DNA from: an uncultured Pelagibacteraceae bacterium
Lineage (GTDB): Bacteria; Pseudomonadota; Alphaproteobacteria; Pelagibacterales; Pelagibacteraceae
Length of the DNA: 34,908 nucleotides
NCBI GenBank assembly: GCA_902515355.1
Contig: CABXUA010000009.1
Location: forward strand, 1 to 34,908
Direction: 5' to 3'
A program made the translations under genes and the position numbers. Shown here in pieces: positions 1 through 10,307 of this stretch. Position 1 is the first letter of the stretch. Each line of letters opens with the position of its first letter. The notes beneath the pieces were generated by a model. The model worked only from the letters and a program-made list of their open reading frames with translations. It did not search any database and was not told the origin of the DNA.

Positions 1-1
1 T

Positions 2-949
2 AATAAGTTAAGTATAAAAAAAATATCAACGCCTATAGGTGTAATAGGTGTAATTTATGAGAGTAGACCTAATGTAACTTCAGATGTTGCATCATTATGT
101 CTTAAGTCAGGAAACTGTGTAATTCTAAGGGGTGGTTCTGAAGCTTTTCATACTAACAAAATTTTATCGGATCTATTTAGAAAATCTCTGGCAAAAAATA
201 ATTTGGACAAAAACTGTGTTCAGTTTATAGATAGAAAAGATAGAAAGATTGTAAATTATTTACTTTCTGGAATGAGTAATTTTATAGATGTTATTGTTCC
301 TAGAGGTGGGAAGAATTTAGTTAAAAAAGTTCAAAAGTTTTCAAAAGTACATACAATTGGGCACCTAGAGGGTATTTGCCACGTTTATCTGGATAGTGCC
401 TCGAGTTTTAGTATGGCAAATAAAATAATACTTAATGCTAAAATGAGAAGAACAAGCATATGTGGGTCTTTGGAGACGTTACTAATAAATGAAAAACTTT
501 TAAAAACTTATGCAAAACCTATTATTAATTCTTTAATCGATTCTGGTTGTGAGGTTAGAGTTGATAAAAAAATAAACAAACTTTTCAAAAACAAACTTAA
601 AATAGCAAAAGAAAAAGATTGGAGTACAGAATATTTAGACTCAATACTATCAATTAAAACTGTTAGGAATGTTCATGAAGCATCATCACATATTTTAAAA
701 TATGGAACAATGCACACTGATAGTATTATAACCCATGATAAAAAAACGGCAAAAATATTTTTTAACAAAGTCAACAGTGCAATAATTATGCAAAATGTTT
801 CAACTCAATTTGCAGATGGAGGAGAGTTTGGCTTTGGAGGGGAAATCGGTATTTCTACCAACAAGCTTCCGCCTAGAGGGCCAGTAGGAATAAATCAACT
901 TACATCTTATAAATATATAGTTACTGGAAAAGGAATTATAAGAAAGTAA
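2..949 (+). CDS. proA: Gamma-glutamyl phosphate reductase (ProA), 3' part
   Basis: Catalyses NADPH-dependent reduction of gamma-glutamyl phosphate to glutamate-5-semialdehyde in proline synthesis (cytosol). The frame is open from base 2, so the gene enters from the left and about 315 codons are visible; the E. coli enzyme is about 417 aa, so roughly the first 100 residues are missing. A TTG at 203 lies inside the gene and is not the start. Before it I read PIGVIGVIYESRPNV and LKSGNCVILRGGSEA, both hallmark ProA blocks. The catalytic cysteine is in HLEGICHVYLD, and the C-terminal GGEFGFGGEIGIST and RGPVGINQLTSYK blocks are intact. It is followed 2 nt later by nadD, as in the alphaproteobacterial proB-proA-nadD order. 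No oddities apart from the truncation by the window edge. Confidence 0.96.
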   Translation, partial: NKLSIKKISTPIGVIGVIYESRPNVTSDVASLCLKSGNCVILRGGSEAFHTNKILSDLFRKSLAKNNLDKNCVQFIDRKDRKIVNYLLSGMSNFIDVIVPRGGKNLVKKVQKFSKVHTIGHLEGICHVYLDSASSFSMANKIILNAKMRRTSICGSLETLLINEKLLKTYAKPIINSLIDSGCEVRVDKKINKLFKNKLKIAKEKDWSTEYLDSILSIKTVRNVHEASSHILKYGTMHTDSIITHDKKTAKIFFNKVNSAIIMQNVSTQFADGGEFGFGGEIGISTNKLPPRGPVGINQLTSYKYIVTGKGIIRK

Positions 950-951
950 GA

Positions 952-1497
952 ATGATAACAAAATATTCTAATGCAATTGGAGTATTGGGAGGTAGTTTTG
1001 ATCCACCACATATGGGTCATTTAAAAATTTCTAAAATAAGTCTGAAAAAATTAAAATTACAAAAAATATACTGGGTGATAACAAAACAAAATCCTCTAAA
1101 AAAAAAACCTTACCTATCGTTAAATGAAAGAATTAAAAAATGTAAGATTATTTTAAAAAATAACAAAAAAATTGAATTAAAATACTTAGATGCCAAAATT
1201 AAATCTTCAAGAAGTATAAGGTTATTGAAGTATTTAAAATCAAGAAATAAAGATAAAAAGATTTTTTTAATCATAGGGTCCGATAATCTGATAAATTTCC
1301 ACAGATGGCTTAATTGGAAAAAAATATTAAATTTTTGTGAACTAGTTGTCTTTTCTAGAGAGGGATTTGACCAAAAAGCAAGAAAATCTGCCACAGTTAA
1401 ATACTCCGGAAATAAGCATATTATCTTTGTAAAAAATAAAAAAATAGATATTTCCTCGACTAAGCTAAGGAAATATTATAAGAAAAAAAATAACTAA
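952..1497 (+). CDS. nadD: Nicotinate-nucleotide adenylyltransferase (NadD)
   Basis: Adenylates nicotinate mononucleotide to deamido-NAD in NAD synthesis. The nucleotidyltransferase signature GGSFDPPHMGH (residues 13-23) carries the HxGH motif, and the C-terminal ISSTKLR block matches the family ISSTxIR motif. At 181 aa it is somewhat shorter than E. coli NadD (about 213 aa), mainly at the C-terminus. The ATG lies 2 nt after proA, and the TAA overlaps the rsfS ATG by one base (TAATG), which suggests translational coupling. An uninterrupted run of ten A (1098-1107) encodes lysines. Very lysine- and isoleucine-rich, like its neighbours. Confidence 0.94.
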   Translation: MITKYSNAIGVLGGSFDPPHMGHLKISKISLKKLKLQKIYWVITKQNPLKKKPYLSLNERIKKCKIILKNNKKIELKYLDAKIKSSRSIRLLKYLKSRNKDKKIFLIIGSDNLINFHRWLNWKKILNFCELVVFSREGFDQKARKSATVKYSGNKHIIFVKNKKIDISSTKLRKYYKKKNN

Positions 1498-1844
1498 TGG
1501 AAGTATCCAGAATAAAAAAAATAATTGAAAAAACATTAGATAGCAATAAAGCAAACAATATAATATCAATAGATTTAAAAAAGCACTCATACATAGCTGA
1601 TTACATGATTATAGCATCTGGTACATCCTCTAGACATTTACAATCATTGTCTGAAATATTAATTTTAGAACTAAAAAAAAATGGATGGAACGATTGTCGT
1701 ATTGAAGGAAAAGATAGTAGTGACTGGAAATTGGTTGATGCAATAGATATAATAGTTCATCTTTTTCATCCAGAGAAGCGAAAATTTTATGATTTAGAAA
1801 AAATGTGGTCAGAATCACTCCCGAAAGAAAAAGCAATGATATGA
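1497..1844 (+). CDS. rsfS: Ribosome silencing factor RsfS (YbeB/Iojap family)
   Basis: 115 aa, the normal size for the family. RsfS binds ribosomal protein uL14 and blocks subunit joining when nutrients run low. The characteristic stretch DYMIIASGTSSRHLQSL is present, followed by the conserved W-x-L-[VI]-D and [IV]VH region near the end (DWKLVDAIDIIVHLF). The start overlaps the nadD stop (TAATG) and the stop overlaps the ctpA start (ATGA). In many alphaproteobacteria rlmH follows rsfS directly; it does not here. Confidence 0.93.
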   Translation: MEVSRIKKIIEKTLDSNKANNIISIDLKKHSYIADYMIIASGTSSRHLQSLSEILILELKKNGWNDCRIEGKDSSDWKLVDAIDIIVHLFHPEKRKFYDLEKMWSESLPKEKAMI

Positions 1845-2983
1845 AAAAAATATTTTATATTTCAATTTGTGTCTATTTCAGTATTTTTGGAACTTCTTTT
1901 TCAAAAAATTCAGATGAATTTTATAAAAAAATTGATTTGTTCACAGAAGTTCTTGAAAAAGTCCAAAGTGAATATGTGGACGAAATAAATCAATCAGAAG
2001 TAATGGACTCTGCCATCAATGGCGTGCTTCAATCACTAGATCCTTACTCAGCGTACATGACGCCAGAATTATTTAGAGATATGCAGACAGATACAAAAGG
2101 TGAATTTGGAGGCTTGGGTATAGAAGTAGGCATGGAAGCAGGAGTGATTAAAGTGATAGCTCCTATCGATAATACACCAGCGTCAGAGGCTGGTATTAAA
2201 GCGGGTGATTACATTGTTAAAATCGACAATGAGCAGGTTCAGGGCAAATCTTTAATGGAAGCCGTAAAATTGATGCGTGGACCAGTTGGTTCAAAAATAA
2301 ATTTAACTGTGAGACGTAAGGGCAAAAAAAAAGCTTTGGAATTTAAAATAATAAGAAAAATAATTGAGGTAAAATCTATAAATGCCAAAATAATTGACGA
2401 TAAAAAAAAGATAGCTTATTTGAAAATAAAATCATTTAATGAAAATAGTGCTAAACAGCTTTTTGAAGAAATTAAAAAATTCGAAAAAAATAAAAAACCT
2501 GTGGGATATATAATCGATTTAAGAAATAATCCTGGAGGCCTTCTCACTCAAGCCATAAGTATAACTGACTTTTTCCTTGATAGTGGCGAAATAGTCTCTA
2601 CAAAGGGAAGAAGATTAATTGAAACAAGAAAATTTTTTGCAAAAAAAGGTGATGGAGTCAATGGTAAGCCAATAATTGTTATGATCAATGGTGGATCAGC
2701 TTCCGCCTCAGAAATATTAGCTGGAGCTTTAAAAGATCACAAAAGAGCAATTATTTTAGGTGAAAATACCTACGGTAAGGGTTCCGTTCAATCAATAATA
2801 CCATTAAAAAATGGTGGAGGAATGAGACTAACTATTTCAAAATATTATCTTCCATCAGGAAAGTCTATTTCTGAAGTTGGAGTAACACCAGATATCTTTG
2901 TAGAGGAAGCTGGTGATGATTTTAAAATTAACACTAAAACTGACAATCAACTAAATTACGCTATTAATTTATTTGTATCCTAA
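1841..2983 (+). CDS. ctpA: C-terminal processing peptidase, S41 family (CtpA)
   Basis: Periplasmic serine protease that trims or degrades envelope proteins from the C-terminus. I start it at the ATG at 1841 (MKKIFYISIC), which overlaps the rsfS stop as ATGA and gives a signal-peptide-like N-terminus (two lysines, then a hydrophobic stretch to about residue 20). A longer reading from GTG 1805 would add 12 unlikely residues. From that start (380 aa): an N-terminal helical region with SLDPYSAYM (65-73), a PDZ domain about 90-160, and the peptidase core. The catalytic Ser is S288 in GGSASASE and the Lys is K313 in YGKGS; their 25-residue spacing matches the family. The M23 peptidase (EnvC-like) often found just upstream in alphaproteobacteria is absent. 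Confidence 0.95.
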   Translation: MKKIFYISICVYFSIFGTSFSKNSDEFYKKIDLFTEVLEKVQSEYVDEINQSEVMDSAINGVLQSLDPYSAYMTPELFRDMQTDTKGEFGGLGIEVGMEAGVIKVIAPIDNTPASEAGIKAGDYIVKIDNEQVQGKSLMEAVKLMRGPVGSKINLTVRRKGKKKALEFKIIRKIIEVKSINAKIIDDKKKIAYLKIKSFNENSAKQLFEEIKKFEKNKKPVGYIIDLRNNPGGLLTQAISITDFFLDSGEIVSTKGRRLIETRKFFAKKGDGVNGKPIIVMINGGSASASEILAGALKDHKRAIILGENTYGKGSVQSIIPLKNGGGMRLTISKYYLPSGKSISEVGVTPDIFVEEAGDDFKINTKTDNQLNYAINLFVS

Positions 2984-2986
2984 TTT

Positions 2987-3457
2987 ATGAAGGACAAATC
3001 TCTACCGCTAAGAACAGGAGTGGGAGTAGCGGTATTAAATTCAAAAAATAGAGTTTTTGTTGGAAAGAGAAAAGATAATCCTATCGATAAATGGCAAATG
3101 CCTCAAGGCGGTGTTGATCCAGGAGAAACTCTTCTACAGGCAATGAAAAGAGAGTTGTTTGAAGAGACTAGTATTAAAAAAATCAAAATTTTAAAAGAGT
3201 TAGATTATTGGTTGGAATATGAATTGCCAGAAAATCTTGTAGGAATTATATGGCAAGGCAAATTTAGAGGTCAAAAACAAAAGTGGTTTGTTGTAAGATT
3301 TTTGGGATCAGATAGTGAAATTAACTTGAAAACAAAAAAACCAGAATTTATTGAATGGAAATGGCTAGAGATAAATAAATTACCCGATGTAATTGTGGAA
3401 TTTAAAAAAAATATTTATAAAACATTAGTTAAAGAATTGCAGAAATTTAAACTGTAA
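2987..3457 (+). CDS. rppH: Nudix hydrolase, RNA pyrophosphohydrolase (RppH)
   Basis: 156 aa. RppH removes pyrophosphate from the 5' end of mRNAs and so starts RNase E-dependent decay. The N-terminus LRTGVGVAVLN, KWQMPQGGVDPGE and a Nudix box at residues 41-63 (GGVDPGE, then RELFEETSI) are clear. The catalytic REUxEE glutamates are present, but the final Gly of the canonical box is Ser62. WFVVRFLG and the C-terminal EFIEWKWL also match RppH. The call as RppH rather than another Nudix enzyme rests on these blocks and on the ctpA-rppH-atpC neighbourhood. The last 11 nt overlap the 3' end of atpC on the other strand. Confidence 0.9.
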   Translation: MKDKSLPLRTGVGVAVLNSKNRVFVGKRKDNPIDKWQMPQGGVDPGETLLQAMKRELFEETSIKKIKILKELDYWLEYELPENLVGIIWQGKFRGQKQKWFVVRFLGSDSEINLKTKKPEFIEWKWLEINKLPDVIVEFKKNIYKTLVKELQKFKL

Positions 3458-3462
3458 TTTCT
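3441..3462 (+). terminator. Weak AT-rich hairpin at the rppH/atpC 3' overlap
   Basis: A perfect 7-bp inverted repeat (AGAAATT at 3441-3447, AATTTCT at 3456-3462) encloses an 8-nt loop. On the + strand it runs into TTT just after the rppH stop. The stem has a single G-C pair, so it is thermodynamically weak. It may do nothing, but it is the only hairpin with a following T stretch I found between the two converging operons. On the - strand no T tract follows. Confidence 0.22.
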
Positions 3463-3838
3463 TTTAGAGTATCTATTTTGTAAGACAAAATATATTTTTC
3501 TTTATCTTTGATATCCTTATTGTTAAAAGCTCTTTCGGCTTCCTGGATCATTGCATCAATTTCTTTTTTTGACATTTTTTTTACATTTTTTACAGACGAT
3601 GAAAGAATTAATAAGTTATTATTATTTAATTCAACTGTTCCTTCTTCTACAAAAAATTTTTCATCTCCTTTTTGTGATTGAGCTTCTATAAAACCTGGTC
3701 TTAAAAAAGTAACTAATGAGATATGATCTTTTAAAATACTCATAAGACCTTCAAATGATGGTATTGTTACCTGGTTAGTCTCTGATTTAAATATTGGTTT
3801 TTCTGGAGTTATTATTTCTAAATTAAAATTCTCAGACA

Positions 3839-3839
<1 letters not shown>
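3447..3839 (-). CDS. atpC: F1 ATP synthase epsilon subunit (AtpC)
   Basis: 130 aa epsilon subunit of the central stalk of F1Fo ATP synthase; it couples rotation and inhibits hydrolysis. The N-terminal beta-sandwich region is recognisable (LEIITPEKPIFKSE, TIPSFEGLMSILKDHISLVTFLRPG), followed by a helical C-terminal part rich in K/E. It is the last gene of the atpHAGDC set. Its ATG overlaps the atpD stop by one base (TAATG), and its 3' end overlaps rppH tail to tail by 11 nt. Confidence 0.93.
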
Positions 3840-6138
<2,299 letters not shown>

Positions 6139-6146
<8 letters not shown>

Positions 6147-7677
6147 TATTTTTTGTATTTTTATATTGTTCTATAATTTGAATTAAAGATTTTTCTGTAT
6201 TCTCCTCTAGTTTTCCTGAAGATTGAATATTCTCGAGTATCTCAGGTTTTTCACTTTTAATTTTTTCGATTAGGTTTTTTTCAAATGATTTTATCTTATT
6301 TAAATCTATATCATCTAAATATCCTCTCACTCCGGTAAATACTGAAACTACCTGCTCAGCGACTGTTAAAGGAGTGTACTGGTCCTGTTTTAAAAGTTCT
6401 GTTAATTTTGCTCCTCTATTTAATAGTTGCTGTGTAGAAGCATCAAGATCAGAACCAAATTGAGCGAAAGCAGCCATCTCACGATACTGGGCTAGCTCAA
6501 GCTTAATTGATCCAGCTACTTTTTTCATAGCCTTTATCTGTGCTGCAGAACCAACTCTTGAAACTGAGAGACCAACATTTACTGCCGGCCGAATTCCTTG
6601 GTTAAACAATTCAGTTTCTAAAAATATTTGACCATCGGTAATAGAAATTACATTCGTAGGTATATAAGCTGAAACGTCACCTGCTTGAGTTTCAATTATT
6701 GGCAAAGCGGTTAAAGAACCACCTCCTTTTTCATCACTTAGCTTAGATGCTCTTTCTAACAATCTACTGTGTAAATAAAATACGTCACCAGGATAAGCTT
6801 CTCTTCCTGGAGGTCTTCTCAATAACAATGACATTTGTCTGTAAGCAACTGCTTGTTTCGAAAGATCATCATAAATAATAAGTGCATGCATTCCGTTGTC
6901 TCGAAAATATTCTCCTATTGTACATCCAGTATAAGGAGCTAAAAATTGAAGAGGAGCTGCGTCTGAAGCAGTTGCAGATACTACGGTTGTGTATTTCATA
7001 GCTCCAGCATCCTCTAAGGTCTTAACAATCTGAGCTACTGTAGAACGTTTTTGTCCAATAGCTACATAAACACAATATAATTTTTTCTTCTCATCATCGG
7101 ACTCGTTAACTCTTTTTTGATTAATAATAGTATCTATGGCAACAGCAGTTTTTCCAGTTTGTCTGTCTCCGATAATTAGCTCTCGTTGACCTCTGCCTAC
7201 AGGAATTAAACTATCGATAGCTTTTAGACCTGTTTGCATTGGCTCGTTAACTGATTGTCTTGGAATAATTCCAGGTGCTTTTACTTCTACTCTTCTCCTT
7301 TGAATTTTATTTGAAAGATTTCCCTTGCCATCTATAGGGTTGCCAAGACCATCTACAACTCTACCTAACAATTCTTTGCCTACAGGTACATCTACAATTG
7401 AGTTAGTCCTCTTTACAGTGTCACCTTCTTTAATTTTTCTATCATCTCCGAATATTACTACCCCGACATTGTCATTTTCTAAATTAAGAGCCATACCCTT
7501 GGATCCATCGTCAAACTCTACCATCTCGCCTGCCTGAACGTTATCAAGTCCATAAACTCTAGCGATACCATCGCCAACTGAAAGCACTTTTCCTATTTCA
7601 GATACTTCAGCTTTTTCACCGAAACGTTTTATTTGCTCTTTTAACAATTTAGTAACTTCTGAAGGATTTATTTGCAT
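6139..7677 (-). CDS. atpA: F1 ATP synthase alpha subunit (AtpA)
   Basis: 512 aa regulatory nucleotide-binding subunit of F1. Walker A is GDRQTGKT at residues 170-177. [21 protein letters not shown], the [20 protein letters not shown] block and the arginine-finger segment [14 protein letters not shown] are all intact. The N-terminal crown begins with [16 protein letters not shown], typical of alphaproteobacteria. It starts 2 nt after atpH and overlaps atpG by 8 nt. The Fo genes (atpB, atpE, atpF) are not in this window, which fits the split ATP synthase loci of alphaproteobacteria. Confidence 0.97.
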
Positions 7678-7679
7678 TT

Positions 7680-8237
7680 TTAATTTTCCAACATTAATTT
7701 TTCATATTTTTTTAATTTATTTTTTATAGAGGTATCAATCATTAAACTGCCTATTTGAATTTTTACTCCTCCTATTAAATCTTTATCTACACTATGGTCA
7801 AAACTAATTGGAGATCCAATAGATTTTGATAATTCTAAACTTATGTTATTTAAATCATTTTCTGACAAATCTTTCGATGAAATTAAAGACGCTTTTAGCT
7901 CACCTTTTTTTTTTGATGAAAGTTTGAGAAAACTCTTAATAATTTTTTTTAAAAAAAATATCCTTCTTTTAGTTACTAAAACTAATAAAAAATTGTTTAA
8001 TATTGTGGAAAAATTCATTATTTTTGAAATATTTTGCATAACTTCTAACTGATTGGTTATTGAATGTGTTGGATTTTTTATGAAATTCTCTAACTCCTCA
8101 TTCGTATCGTAAATTGACAATAGTTCTTTAGTATTTTTTTCTATTATTTCGATTTCAGAATTTTCACTTGCTAGTTCGAAAAGAGCAAGTGCATACCTTT
8201 CAGAGGTTTCGGTAGAAAAAGATTTATTCGAGCTCAC
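7680..8237 (-). CDS. atpH: F1 ATP synthase delta subunit (AtpH)
   Basis: 185 aa subunit that links the F1 head to the peripheral stalk. The N-terminus [12 protein letters not shown] and the C-terminal [20 protein letters not shown] are family marks; the middle is diverged and lysine-rich. The start codon is GTG: the base triplet at 8235-8237 reads GTG on the - strand, an in-frame stop lies two codons upstream, and no ATG is available. An AGGA Shine-Dalgarno-like sequence (8244-8247) sits 6 nt before the GTG. It is the first gene after the longest spacer in the window and probably begins the atp transcript. Confidence 0.9.
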   Translation of the reverse strand: MSSNKSFSTETSERYALALFELASENSEIEIIEKNTKELLSIYDTNEELENFIKNPTHSITNQLEVMQNISKIMNFSTILNNFLLVLVTKRRIFFLKKIIKSFLKLSSKKKGELKASLISSKDLSENDLNNISLELSKSIGSPISFDHSVDKDLIGGVKIQIGSLMIDTSIKNKLKKYEKLMLEN

Positions 8238-8323
8238 TATTTATCCTATACACGATTTTTGTTAAGATTAGATTGGATTTCGTATCATATGAAATTATCT
8301 CCTTCAAGACACTATAGTCACCC
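8238..8323 (-). promoter_or_regulatory. Candidate promoter and leader of the atpHAGDC operon
   Basis: This 86-nt gap between priA and atpH is the longest spacer in the window. Read on the - strand it offers TTGAAG (8302-8307), 17 nt, then TACGAA (8279-8284) preceded by TG as in an extended -10, and an AGGA ribosome-binding site at 8244-8247. An 8-bp perfect palindrome ACTATAGT (8311-8318) lies just after the priA stop. The -10 match is weak, so the exact promoter is a guess. The position at the head of the operon and the better base mixture than other gaps support a regulatory role. Confidence 0.35.
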
Positions 8324-10279
8324 TTAAGTAAAATTTATTGGATCAACATCAACTGTAAGTTTAATTTTTGATGAAATCTTGATTTTATCTAAAATTTTAG
8401 AGAGTTTTTTTTGAATAAATATCTCATTTTTTGATCTTAAAAGTAGTCTAGTCCTATACTTGTTTTTTAATCTAAATATTGGAGAATCAACGGGACCTAG
8501 AACTTCTAAATCTTCTATTCCTTGTATTTTTTGCTTTATTTCAGTAGCCCCCTTTAAACTTAACTCTTTTATTGATGAAGATATAACTATAGCAATTAAT
8601 CTTTGATACGGTGGTAAATTATTTTGCTTTCTTATAATTAATTCATTTTCTAAAAATTTTTCAGGATTTTTTTGTATTAGCTCTTTTAAAGTTTTATTAG
8701 ATGGTGTTACCGTTTGGTAAATTATTATTGATTGTGATGAAAATCTTCCTGCTCTTCCACTAAGTTGATTGTAAAGTTGAATATTTTTCTCAGTAGTTCT
8801 TAGATCATACCCCTTCCCTGAAAAGTCCGCATCAACGACAACTATACAATTTAATTTTGGAAAATTGAAACCTTTAGAAATCATCTGTGTACCAACTAAA
8901 ATATCAATTTCGTTTTTTTTTATTTTATCAAAAATATTCTTGCTTTCTTTTTTTTTAGTAAGATAATCACTAGAGAATATTTCAATTTTTTTTTGCGGGA
9001 ATTTTTCTTTCAATTCCTCATAAATTTTTTCTACTCCAGGACCATACATTCTGAATTCACAATTGCCTTTCGTCTTTGAGCATTTTTTATCAATAATTTT
9101 CTTTTGACCGCAATGATGACATATCAATTTATCAATAGATTTATGATAAGTTAAATAAATTGAACAATTTGAACAAGAATGTTTATACCCACATTCTTTA
9201 CAAATTAAGAACGGAGCATAACCTCTTCTGTTTAAAAAAAATAAAATTTGCTCATTCTTATTTAGGTATTGATTAACAATGTCTACTGTCTCATCGGTAA
9301 TATAGGAATTTTTATATTTCCTAAAATTTAAATTTATTATCTTAGTATCTGGTAATGGGAAATTCTCAAATCTCTTAAAAATTTTTGTATGGTTGTATTT
9401 TTTATTTTTAATATGATTAAAAGTTTCTAAAGATGGTATAGATGTTACCAAAATAATTGGAACTGACTCTATTGAAGCTCTAGTAATTGCCATATCCCTT
9501 GCATTATAAGTTAATCCTTCGTCTTGTTTATAAGAAGGATCATGTTCTTCGTCGACTATTATTAGACCAAGTTTTTTAAAAGGTAGAAATAATGATGATC
9601 TTGCTCCTATAACGAGATTTACTTCATTTTTAACAACGCCTTGCCAAATCTTTCTTTTGTTTTTAGGCGTTATTTTTGAATGCCAAATTGCTGGTTTGAT
9701 TCCAAAAAAATTAGAAAATCTCTCCTCAAATTGATTTGTTAAAAAAATTTCAGGCAATAAAACTAAAACTTGTTTTTGCTTGTTTAAAACTTGCTTGATT
9801 CGCTCAAAATAAACAAGCGTTTTACCTGATCCAGTAACACCTTGTAAAACTGAAACATTATATTTTTCTCCGAAAGTATTTAAATCTCTTAATGCTGTTT
9901 TCTGTTCTTCGTTTAGAAAATATTTTTTTTTTTTATTTTCTTCATGTGTAAAATTTTCTTTTTCAACCTTGGTAAGATTTTTAATATTTCCCAAACACAT
10001 TTTTAAAACCATACCTTTAGGCACCATATTGTATAATGAAAACCAATTGATAAATTGAATTAGTTTTTTACTAATTGAAAAGTTTAAAATTTTACAATTA
10101 ATATTTTTTATTTTAATTTTCTTATTTGTAGGCTGAATGTCATTCCATACAACTCCAATTTCTTTTCTTGAGCCAAAAGGAACTTCTATAAAGTCGCCAG
10201 GTTTAAGTTTTTTTTGCAAAATATTATTGTAGGTAAGTGGAAAATTAAAAATTTTTGGTAATAACACTGGAACTTTCAT
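8324..10279 (-). CDS. priA: Primosomal replication restart helicase PriA
   Basis: 651 aa superfamily 2 helicase that restarts stalled replication forks; shorter than E. coli PriA (732 aa), mainly in the N-terminal half. The N-terminal DNA-binding domain begins VPVLLPKIFNFPLTY. Walker A is GVTGSGKT (147-154), DEEH is at 243-246, and RRGYAP and GTQMISKGFNFP follow. Eight zinc-ligand cysteines are present (360, 363, 369, 372, 387, 390, 400, 407), but the last pair is spaced C-x6-C rather than the usual C-x2-C. Helicase motif III reads TSIPS instead of SATPS. A run of twelve A (9923-9934) encodes four lysines. The priA-atpH neighbourhood is common in alphaproteobacteria. Confidence 0.94.
   Translation of the reverse strand: MKVPVLLPKIFNFPLTYNNILQKKLKPGDFIEVPFGSRKEIGVVWNDIQPTNKKIKIKNINCKILNFSISKKLIQFINWFSLYNMVPKGMVLKMCLGNIKNLTKVEKENFTHEENKKKKYFLNEEQKTALRDLNTFGEKYNVSVLQGVTGSGKTLVYFERIKQVLNKQKQVLVLLPEIFLTNQFEERFSNFFGIKPAIWHSKITPKNKRKIWQGVVKNEVNLVIGARSSLFLPFKKLGLIIVDEEHDPSYKQDEGLTYNARDMAITRASIESVPIILVTSIPSLETFNHIKNKKYNHTKIFKRFENFPLPDTKIINLNFRKYKNSYITDETVDIVNQYLNKNEQILFFLNRRGYAPFLICKECGYKHSCSNCSIYLTYHKSIDKLICHHCGQKKIIDKKCSKTKGNCEFRMYGPGVEKIYEELKEKFPQKKIEIFSSDYLTKKKESKNIFDKIKKNEIDILVGTQMISKGFNFPKLNCIVVVDADFSGKGYDLRTTEKNIQLYNQLSGRAGRFSSQSIIIYQTVTPSNKTLKELIQKNPEKFLENELIIRKQNNLPPYQRLIAIVISSSIKELSLKGATEIKQKIQGIEDLEVLGPVDSPIFRLKNKYRTRLLLRSKNEIFIQKKLSKILDKIKISSKIKLTVDVDPINFT
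9923..9934 (-). repeat. A12 homopolymer inside priA
   Basis: Twelve T on the + strand, read as AAA AAA AAA AAA (four lysines, residues 116-119) in priA. It is the longest homopolymer I found in the window, and it lies in frame upstream of the helicase core of an important gene. Replication or transcription slippage here would truncate the protein. Confidence 0.9.
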
Positions 10280-10307
10280 GATCAGATTTTAATTAATATT
10301 ATATCAA

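Noticed and set aside
203-949. A 248-aa gene starting at TTG 203
   Set aside because: The same frame is open to the left edge and encodes conserved ProA blocks before 203, so the TTG is internal.
8308-8321. Operator for the atp operon at the ACTATAGT palindrome
   Set aside because: A single 8-bp palindrome is expected by chance in this length of AT-rich DNA; the flanks do not extend the symmetry.
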